From positions 186,001 through 250,000 of the forward strand of contig NZ_VORX01000005.1 of NCBI RefSeq assembly GCF_007997285.1: a stretch of DNA of 64,000 bases, in the 5' to 3' direction. This document shows, one piece after another, positions 58,201-64,000 of the stretch. Source of the DNA: Gelidibacter salicanalis. Lineage in GTDB: Bacteria > Bacteroidota > Bacteroidia > Flavobacteriales > Flavobacteriaceae. Below the pieces are notes generated by a model that saw only the letters and a program-made list of their open reading frames with translations, did not search any database and was not told the DNA's origin. The translations under genes were made by a program, and so were the position numbers. The first letter of the stretch is position 1; each line of letters starts with the position of its first letter.

Positions 58201-61200
58201 CATTTTGCCGAATTACATTTTGGAATAGGAAATAGACCAGGCGGATCTGGCAAAAGAGTATTCAATGTAAGTATTGAGGGCGTTCAGGTACTTACTGATT
58301 TCGATATCTTAGACGAGACTAAGCCCTTAACGGCCCTTATTAAAGAATTCAATAATATATCGGTAACTGATGGATTTGCGAATATTCAGTTTCAAGGAGT
58401 GACGGAAAATGCGAAAGTATCCGCAATTGAAATACTTTCTCCAGACACCTTTAATTTGGAGCCAAAGATTACTATTGTATCGCCCCAAACTGGTTGGAAT
58501 GTGGATGAAAATTTTCAGATCAGCTTTTCAGTTGAAAATTGGTCCATCTCAAAAGAGGGTACTCACATGCATTATTTTATTAACGATGATATGTTTCCGC
58601 ATTATAATTACGGACCTATCAATGTCAATAATCTTAATCAAGGTAGTCATACAATTCGCTTAGAACTTTATAATGACAATCATTCTCCAACAGGCATATA
58701 TGATGAAATTATGGTGGCCGTAACAGACCAACGCATATGTAATACCACGATTTTTCCGGAATCATGGGTAGTTCATCAGCTAGAAGCCAATCCTTATACA
58801 GCTGTTTATACACTTCCCAATTATGATTTAGATGGTGACGGTCTTAAAGACATTGTTACTGGAGGATGGTGGTACAAAAATCCAGGTTCCGCATCAGGGA
58901 ATTGGGTAAAGAGCACCATAGGTGGGGGCTTCGGAAATGTAGTACACGTTTACGATTTTGATGGAGATGGTTATCAAGATCTTTTGGGAACCCAAATCGG
59001 ACCATCTGGAAAAGAGTACCAAAGTGAAAGGTTATTATGGGCTAAGAATGATGGTAAAGGTAATTTCAAGGTATTTGACAATATACCGATGGTCAATTCA
59101 GGTTACTTCGAACCATTTCTAGCGGGGATTGCTGGTGGCAATTTTAGATTGGGAAGTCCTTATCAAATGGCAATCAATTGGAATGGCGCGGAAACTTCAA
59201 CTGGATCACCAGTGCAGTTACTTACACCTTCTGCAGACCCTACTAAGGGCACATGGACTTTAGAAGACATCAGTAACGATTCTTCTGGGGAGGATATCAA
59301 AGCAGGTGATATTGATGGCGATGGAGATTTGGATCTTTTCCAAGGAGTTAATTGGTTAAGAAACGAAGGGAACGGGACGTGGACCACCTTTTCTACAGGA
59401 ATCACGTATGCCACAACACTAGATAGAGTGCAATTGGCAGATTTCAATGGAGATGGGAGAATGGATGGTGTTGTAGGCCAGTTAGGTTTAGGTAGTAAGG
59501 CTGGGAAATCAGAATTTGCCTGGTTTGAATCCCCTGAAAATCCGACGCTACCCTGGATAAAACATGTGTTGAGCACTGATATTAAAGGGAGTCTGAGTGT
59601 GTCTGCAATTGACCTCGATTTTGATGGAGATATGGATATTGTGGTGGGAGAATGGTTGGGCAGTAAAAGACTTATTGCCTTTGAAAACGACTTATGTAAT
59701 TCTGGAGAATGGCAAATGCGTATTCTTAATGATGGCTCTTTGAACCTTGAACATCATGATGGTGCAATGGTTACAGATATCGATAACGACGGAGATTTGG
59801 ATGTCATCTCCAATGGATGGCTTAAAAATAAGATGCCACGTATTTACGAGAACACATCACTTGCTACAAATAATCAAGAACCTCTTACAGATGCAGGGGA
59901 AGATCAAACACTATCCTTGCCTACAAACACTATTATTTTGAGTGGATCAGGTAGCGATCCAGCAGGAGGGGCGGTGTCCTTTATTTGGACCCAAGTTGAT
60001 GGGGCTAGTACTGCAACATTGTCTGGAAATGACACTTCAGAATTAAGTGTGAACAATCTTGTAGTGGGAGATTATAAATTTAAATTAACAGTTACTAATG
60101 ATAAAGGAGTCCAGAAATCTGATGAAGTTAATGTAAAAGTATTGGCAGCAGCATCGGCAATTAGAATTAATTCTGGAGGTCCAGACTATATTTACAATAA
60201 TTTACAATGGCAAAAAGATCAATATTTTAATGGTGGCAGTGTCCTCAAAAAATCTATTGATATAGCTAATACAGCAAATGATAAATTATATCAAACCGAG
60301 AGGTATCATTCAACTGGAAATTTGGTCTATAATATTCCCGTTCAATCTGGTACTTATGATTTGAATTTACATTTTGCAGAAATATATTTTGGGGTAGCTG
60401 GAGAGGGATCCTCTGGTGGAGTTGGGTCAAGAGTATTTAATGTAAATATTGAAAACGGTCAAGAACAATTATTGAATTATGATATTATAGTTGCTGCAGG
60501 AGGAAGTGCAACCGCTGTAATAGAGCATTTTACAGGTATTTTGGTGGATGATGGCAACTTAACCATAACTTTTACTGCTATTCAGGATTTTCCAAAGGTA
60601 TCAGGAATTGAAATTTTACCCAGTAAAGGAGATTCATTAAAACCTATTGTTGATGCCGGTGGGGATAGACAAATCACATTACCTACAACTACCGCTACGC
60701 TAGATGGATCAGCCTATGATCCGGATGGAGGCTTTATAAACAGCTATAAATGGACGCAAGTAAATGGTCCAAATGAAGTAACGATGATCAATTCTAATAC
60801 AGATAATTTGTCAGTTGCTAATCTCATGGAGGGTTCTTACACTTTCCGTTTAACCGTGATTGATGACGAAAATGACTCCGCTTCGGACGATATGGTTTTA
60901 AAGGTGTCAAAGACGCCCGTAGCTTTACGTATCAATTCAGGAGGTCCCGATTTTGAATTCAATGGAGAAATTTGGAATGCCGATCAATATTATTTAGGAG
61001 GCACTGTAGGTCAAAATCCGTCTGCAGTTATTGACAAGACGGAGAACGATCAACTGTATCAAACAGAGCGATTTAGTTCAAATAAAGAAGGTTTAATTTA
61101 TGAAATTCCCGTGTCAAATGGATTGCATAATTTAAAGTTACATTTCGCTGAAATATATTTTGCTGTTTCAGAACCTGCATCTGCTGCTGGCGTCGGTTCA

Positions 61201-62787
61201 AGAGTATTTACCATAGATATAGAGAATGGGACCCATCGTATTGAAAACTATGATATTATTATAGATGCTGGAGGTGCCGCGACTGCTGTGGTTAAAAACT
61301 TTGCAAATATCCTTGTAACTGACGGATATCTCACTGTGAAATTATTGCCAGTTAAACAATTCCCGAAAATTTCAGGATTGGAAATTATTGAATCCCGACT
61401 TCCGAATGTTAGTGCCGGTGCAGACCAAACTATAACTTTACCGACAAATACAATAACTCAACATGGGGTGGGTAGCGATCCTGATGGTGGCTCAGTCAGT
61501 TATTTATGGACACAGGTAAGCGGTCCAGCTGCCGCTACATTAGTTGGTGCAGATACTCCGGATTTAGTGGCCAATAACTTGACTGCCGGCATCTATACCT
61601 TTAACTTAACTGTTACAGATGATGAAAACGACATTGGTAGTGATCAAGTTACAATTACGGTGATTTCTGATGCAGCAAATACGCCTCCAAAGGTCACTAA
61701 TCCAGGAACACAAAATAGTGCTGAAGGCAATGCAATTACTTTGCAAATCACGGCTTCCGATGCGGATGGAAATAATCTCAACTATGGCATTACTGGACTT
61801 CCTAGTGGTTTAACTATCAATACGTCCACGGGAGTCATCAGTGGTACTATTGCTGCCGGTATATCGGCTAACAGTCCGTACACAGTTGAGGTGACGGTCA
61901 CAGATGATGGTACGCCATCAGCTTCGACCAAGATCACCTTTATATGGAACGTTACGACGGCTGCTGCGGAAAATCAAGCCCCTGTGGTCACCAATCCAGG
62001 AACCCAAAATAGTGCTGAAGGCAATGCAATTACTTTGCAAATCACGGCTTCTGATGCGGATGGAAATAATCTCAGCTATGGCATTACCGGTCTTCCGAGT
62101 GGTTTAACTATAAATACGAGCACGGGAGTCATCAGTGGCACCATTGCTGCCGGTGCATCGGCTAACAGTCCATACACCGTTGAGGTGACCGTCACAGATG
62201 ATGGTGCGCCATCAAAATCGACTAAAATTACATTTTCTTGGATCATTGGTTCTGCTGTAATTAATCAAGCACCAATAGCAGTCATAGTTGCAGATAAGAT
62301 TGTAGGGGATGCGCCATTAAAAATATTCTTTTCAGGAAGTAAATCAACTGACGATAAGGAAATTGTAAGTTACATGTGGGACTTCAAAGATGGGATGACT
62401 AGTGATGATATGAATCCAATACATGTATTTGAACAACCCGGAACCTATGAAGTTGAGCTTACGGTGTCAGATGGTGTTCTTACGAATACTGCTACAATAA
62501 TAATTACTATTATTGATTCAAAAGAAAGTATTAAAGTGGCCATCAAACCAAATCCTGCCTCTGTCTTTGCCAAACTCTACCTGCTAAATGCAACAAGTGA
62601 CAACCGTGTAAATAGTATTAGATTGCATGATGCTGCTGGTAAATTTATAAACAGCATTACCAATCCTCTTGTTGTTGATGGTTATTACAAGATTCCGATT
62701 TTAGGATTGGAAGAGGGCATATATTACATGACAGTTCATATAGAAGGAAGTACTAAAAAAGTAGTAGGCTTTGTTGTGAAAAATTAA
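55252..62787 (+). CDS. Giant multidomain secreted protein: sugar-dehydrogenase-like propeller, PKD, malectin, FG-GAP and T9SS sorting domain
   Basis: The 2511 residues include a long N-terminal region ending in a signal peptide (SSFVFSILLIGVTHA, cleavage about 55). In order by eye: a glucose/sorbosone-dehydrogenase-like propeller (about 60-483; FHSGGGMDFDSKGNLYIATGD holds the likely catalytic His); PKD (487-573); a link domain; CBM6-like (683-813); SbsA-like Ig (817-910); malectin 1 (912-1063); an unassigned beta domain (1072-1157); FG-GAP/VCBS propeller with DxDGDG-type calcium repeats (1172-1536); PKD-malectin twice (1544-1790, 1798-2046); PKD (2050-2141); two He_PIG/cadherin-like repeats (2143-2333); PKD (2338-2423); T9SS type A sorting domain (2424-2511). 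It is likely exported through the type IX system and held at the surface. An alternative Met lies at residue 8 or 9. Confidence 0.9.
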   Translation: MKITLLPMMKRSEILIFNFSLIIKNSFLNLPIPKSLKTGLSSFVFSILLIGVTHAQLPKDKENKFQQVDLLTGLRNSTTMKFAPDGRIFILDRYGEILIYNTESQSSITAGSIRVFHELEDGLLGIAFDPNFLSNNFIYITYSPIDFNVNRVSRFKMDGDDLNLQSEIVLLEWPTSRTAKFHSGGGMDFDSKGNLYIATGDNTGYDNFYAAWNEKNADYSAEKSSSNTNDLRGKILRIKPQLNGTYTIPTGNLFPEETPFYRPEIYVMGARNPYRIFVDRTNTDWLFWGDVGPDADASSVLGPTGLDEINLTKKAGNYGWPYFIGVDNGAYQIPYKTPKPFYNVTESPENTSKWNTGATNLPPAQPAWIEYDHASFFSGPRYYYDHSLSNQQRLPIEFDEAYFYYDFNTSKIWAVKMDAQGKIIPNSKQRFAPGVFPGSSKEFNGYIDMAIGPDGKMYILAYGTGCCPQNVGTGRLIRVDYTGITTNAPPNVKIAADIDNGSLPLTVKFSSDGTTDPNGDSPLSYEWDVNEDGKVDYTVANPTHTYTATGTYKVKLIVRDGKGGVGVNNITINAGNNAAQFNFVYPPDGGLMNWQDDVEIKLTVTDIEDGSIDCDKVNIVPSLGHLNHFHDDNTLTGCPTTVTLDADNTHGADGEQDIFYVLNANYKDTNGLLAFDQIQLHPKRKEAEFFDIQEGTSIIPNSDPLEGGSKAIQVKNKSYISYSGRNLFNITAVKYKVAATLGGGIIELRLGSITGPLIATTSVPSTGSKDSWVAIESKISDPGGKNDLFFVFRHPSQTDNIFHLNYVEFMGAGVSIDNSPPLVGDVTPIGNSQIKVIFTEYVTKVTAEQISNYVLNHGVSITSAILQPDGRTVMLAVSPLTSDVIYNLQIRNVKNNSGKAVVTDSYAFSTISSIRINTGGPTVKVDSGLFEADNYVTGGKDGFQTTSPINGTYNDELYQTERYGKSFSYTIPLPIAGEYDIRLHFAELHFGIGNRPGGSGKRVFNVSIEGVQVLTDFDILDETKPLTALIKEFNNISVTDGFANIQFQGVTENAKVSAIEILSPDTFNLEPKITIVSPQTGWNVDENFQISFSVENWSISKEGTHMHYFINDDMFPHYNYGPINVNNLNQGSHTIRLELYNDNHSPTGIYDEIMVAVTDQRICNTTIFPESWVVHQLEANPYTAVYTLPNYDLDGDGLKDIVTGGWWYKNPGSASGNWVKSTIGGGFGNVVHVYDFDGDGYQDLLGTQIGPSGKEYQSERLLWAKNDGKGNFKVFDNIPMVNSGYFEPFLAGIAGGNFRLGSPYQMAINWNGAETSTGSPVQLLTPSADPTKGTWTLEDISNDSSGEDIKAGDIDGDGDLDLFQGVNWLRNEGNGTWTTFSTGITYATTLDRVQLADFNGDGRMDGVVGQLGLGSKAGKSEFAWFESPENPTLPWIKHVLSTDIKGSLSVSAIDLDFDGDMDIVVGEWLGSKRLIAFENDLCNSGEWQMRILNDGSLNLEHHDGAMVTDIDNDGDLDVISNGWLKNKMPRIYENTSLATNNQEPLTDAGEDQTLSLPTNTIILSGSGSDPAGGAVSFIWTQVDGASTATLSGNDTSELSVNNLVVGDYKFKLTVTNDKGVQKSDEVNVKVLAAASAIRINSGGPDYIYNNLQWQKDQYFNGGSVLKKSIDIANTANDKLYQTERYHSTGNLVYNIPVQSGTYDLNLHFAEIYFGVAGEGSSGGVGSRVFNVNIENGQEQLLNYDIIVAAGGSATAVIEHFTGILVDDGNLTITFTAIQDFPKVSGIEILPSKGDSLKPIVDAGGDRQITLPTTTATLDGSAYDPDGGFINSYKWTQVNGPNEVTMINSNTDNLSVANLMEGSYTFRLTVIDDENDSASDDMVLKVSKTPVALRINSGGPDFEFNGEIWNADQYYLGGTVGQNPSAVIDKTENDQLYQTERFSSNKEGLIYEIPVSNGLHNLKLHFAEIYFAVSEPASAAGVGSRVFTIDIENGTHRIENYDIIIDAGGAATAVVKNFANILVTDGYLTVKLLPVKQFPKISGLEIIESRLPNVSAGADQTITLPTNTITQHGVGSDPDGGSVSYLWTQVSGPAAATLVGADTPDLVANNLTAGIYTFNLTVTDDENDIGSDQVTITVISDAANTPPKVTNPGTQNSAEGNAITLQITASDADGNNLNYGITGLPSGLTINTSTGVISGTIAAGISANSPYTVEVTVTDDGTPSASTKITFIWNVTTAAAENQAPVVTNPGTQNSAEGNAITLQITASDADGNNLSYGITGLPSGLTINTSTGVISGTIAAGASANSPYTVEVTVTDDGAPSKSTKITFSWIIGSAVINQAPIAVIVADKIVGDAPLKIFFSGSKSTDDKEIVSYMWDFKDGMTSDDMNPIHVFEQPGTYEVELTVSDGVLTNTATIIITIIDSKESIKVAIKPNPASVFAKLYLLNATSDNRVNSIRLHDAAGKFINSITNPLVVDGYYKIPILGLEEGIYYMTVHIEGSTKKVVGFVVKN
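59881..61390 (+). repeat. Internal duplication of a PKD-malectin unit (765-bp period)
   Basis: The RINSGGPD motif recurs at 60163 and 60928, 765 bp (255 codons) apart, and LYQTER and LHFAEIYF recur at the same distance. The copies are more diverged than the He_PIG repeats. Confidence 0.8.
61692..62279 (+). repeat. 294-bp tandem duplication coding two He_PIG-like domains
   Basis: Two copies starting at 61692 and 61986 are nearly identical at the DNA level over most of their length. The 294-bp period equals 98 codons, so the reading frame is kept. Confidence 0.9.
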
Positions 62788-62806
62788 TTTGTTAGAAAAT
62801 CCCATT

Positions 62807-62847
62807 TAAAAGGAGTTGCAATCCCGTTGTTAACTCCTTTTTTTTTT
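62807..62847 (+). terminator. Intrinsic terminator after the giant gene
   Basis: AAAAGGAGTT and AACTCCTTTT pair around a short loop, followed by a long T-run. Confidence 0.85.
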
Positions 62848-63190
62848 GCTTCGGTTTTAGTCCATTTAAATGTCCGCCTAGTGGTCTATCATATTCCAAT
62901 AAGATGATGTGTAATATCGAGAGTCTAGTTATGGTAACTTTTTCTAACTATTTTAAATTACTTGAATTCTTTTATAGCTACAGTATAAAATACCCAAGAG
63001 ACAGGTCGTAGGTATTATAACGAATATATCGGTTTGTAATCGACTAAAAATCAATACACTATTAAACTTAAATATAATTAATGTATTTTTATTCATAATG
63101 ATTCCCTCCCCTTAAAATACGTTTTCTTTTGATTTCTGAATTCGGTTATATCATAGGATTAATAGCATTGATCTCTAAACCGTCCTAGTT
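62848..63190. other. Intergenic region between the tandem GSDH-like genes
   Basis: About 340 bp of AT-rich sequence with no coding frame of note. No consensus promoter is clear. Confidence 0.4.
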
Positions 63191-64000
63191 ATGAAAATTA
63201 AAATTAAATTTCGCCACAAGCTTTTGTGTGCACCAAAGTTCAATGTTTTTCAATGCTTTAGATGTAAAATACCCAATTGGATATATTCATTACTCTTTTT
63301 TACTTTATTCTTGTCCCAAGGCGTAGCGCAACTTCCCACTGAATTTCAAAAGGTTGAATTATTAACAGGATTAGCCAACGCCACAACGATGAAATTTGCA
63401 CCAGATGGACGCATATTTATCGTCGATCGCTATGGCGAGTTGCTGATCTACAAACCCAATACTCAAACAACAGTCTCTGCCGGTGTTTTACCAGTATTCC
63501 ATGGGTTTGAAGACGGGTTTTTGGGTCTTGCTTTTGACCCTTATTTTACATCAAATCAGAAAGTCTATATTTATTATTCGGTCTTGCCTAACTCGGCAAA
63601 TACGAATAGGATTTCACAGTTTAGTATGGATGGTGATGTGTTGGATTTATCATCTGAAATTCCCATGTTAGAGTGGTCAGTTCAGCGTACTAATTCCTTT
63701 CATGCTGGGGGTGACATGACCTTTGATTCCCAAGGGAATCTTTATATTGCGGTTGGAGACAATTCCAATCATGGTCTCTATGGTGCTATAGATGAGAAAA
63801 ATTCCAATAACAGCGTAGAGAAAAGTTCTTCACATACTAATGATTATAGAGGAAAGATTCTTAGGATCAAGCCTAATGCCGATACAGGAGGATATTCCAT
63901 TCCTCCTGGAAACTTATTTCCGGAAGGCACACCTTTAACTTTACCAGAAATATATGTGATGGGTGCACGTAATCCGTACAGAATTTTTGTGGATCAGACT
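63191..64000 (+). CDS. Second glucose/sorbosone-dehydrogenase-like secreted protein, 3' end cut by window edge
   Basis: The ATG at 63191 opens a frame that stays open to the last base (270 codons). After a signal peptide (LLFFTLFLSQGVAQ) the sequence follows the propeller of the previous gene: NATTMKFAPDGRIFIVDRYG, FHAGGDMTFDSQGNLYIAVGD, KILRIKP and EIYVMGARNPYRIFVD. DNA identity is high over several stretches, so the two genes arose by duplication. The C-terminal domains are outside the window. The frame lacks a stop here, which is why it is easy to overlook. Confidence 0.92.
   Translation, partial: MKIKIKFRHKLLCAPKFNVFQCFRCKIPNWIYSLLFFTLFLSQGVAQLPTEFQKVELLTGLANATTMKFAPDGRIFIVDRYGELLIYKPNTQTTVSAGVLPVFHGFEDGFLGLAFDPYFTSNQKVYIYYSVLPNSANTNRISQFSMDGDVLDLSSEIPMLEWSVQRTNSFHAGGDMTFDSQGNLYIAVGDNSNHGLYGAIDEKNSNNSVEKSSSHTNDYRGKILRIKPNADTGGYSIPPGNLFPEGTPLTLPEIYVMGARNPYRIFVDQT

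Noticed and set aside
63483-63671. 62-codon plus-strand frame near the right edge
   Set aside because: It is out of frame with the partial GSDH-like gene starting at 63191, which matches the paralogue upstream and explains the region.

Overview
The window comes from a low-GC member of the Bacteroidota, almost certainly family Flavobacteriaceae. The evidence is: a C-terminal Por (type IX, T9SS) sorting domain on a giant secreted protein; many short signal peptides ending near AQ; promoters of the Bacteroidota form TTG-N19..23-TAnnTTTG instead of E. coli -35/-10 boxes; a fused SecDF; a short ProRS of the archaeal/eukaryotic-like type; and families typical of the group (DUF2911, DUF4412-like, DUF481, CtlX). 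I cannot name the genus. No rRNA, CRISPR array, prophage or intact transposase gene was seen.

Layout. 1-6.6 kb (+): the tail of a secreted protein, carA, eno and gltA, then an arginine-deiminase/amidinotransferase-superfamily enzyme; a convergent DUF481 beta-barrel gene carries a frameshift. 6.7-12.1 kb (-): a membrane-biogenesis block rsfS > ftsH > LUD-domain gene > cdsA > psd > acyl-CoA-binding protein. 12.2-17.6 kb: birA, an SRPBCC protein, pyrE, a Nudix hydrolase, an M14 carboxypeptidase-like protein and ctlX. 17.6-20.5 kb: a MITE-like element and an orphan TPR histidine kinase. 20.5-25.6 kb (+): argS, ffh, folD and a YwaF-type membrane protein. 25.6-31.6 kb (-): VOC protein, small membrane protein, RluF-type pseudouridine synthase, alpha/beta hydrolase, cupin, a 13-unit heptanucleotide repeat, YitT, lipoprotein and HerA-like ATPase. 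31.7-43.6 kb (mostly +): RidA-like lipoprotein, queE, DUF2911 (-), asnB, gyrB, mdh, DUF4412-like protein, an orphan membrane-anchored protein and secDF. 43.6-44.2 kb: a second, well-preserved copy of the MITE with inverted termini and a flanking 7-bp direct repeat. 44.2-51.3 kb (-): DUF192 lipoprotein, lgt, yidD, cysS, folE, FadL-like outer-membrane protein and a Tyr/Gly then Ser/Arg-rich lipoprotein. 51.4-53.4 kb (+): proS, tRNA-Glu and rpsT. 53.5-64 kb: an accessory-looking region with an orphan PglD/NeuD-type acyltransferase, a roughly 930-bp AT-rich gap, a 2511-residue multidomain secreted protein and the 5' part of a tandem paralogue.

How the genes fit together. Most of the window is core housekeeping: central carbon metabolism (eno, gltA, mdh), nucleotide, folate and queuosine metabolism (carA, pyrE, folD, folE, queE), tRNA charging (argS, proS, cysS), phospholipid synthesis (cdsA, psd) and envelope protein handling (ffh, secDF, yidD, lgt, ftsH). 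The most unusual content is the pair of glucose/sorbosone-dehydrogenase-like giants at the right end. The complete one joins a sugar-dehydrogenase-type beta-propeller to PKD, CBM-like, three malectin, FG-GAP/VCBS and cadherin/He_PIG-like modules plus a T9SS sorting signal. Its gene shows recent internal duplications (294-bp and 765-bp periods). Other points of interest are the paired MITE copies, the frameshifted DUF481 barrel gene, a promoter followed at once by a hairpin-plus-T-run ahead of gyrB, very short or absent leaders on pyrE and queE, and an orphan protein before secDF that resembles the SecD periplasmic domain.
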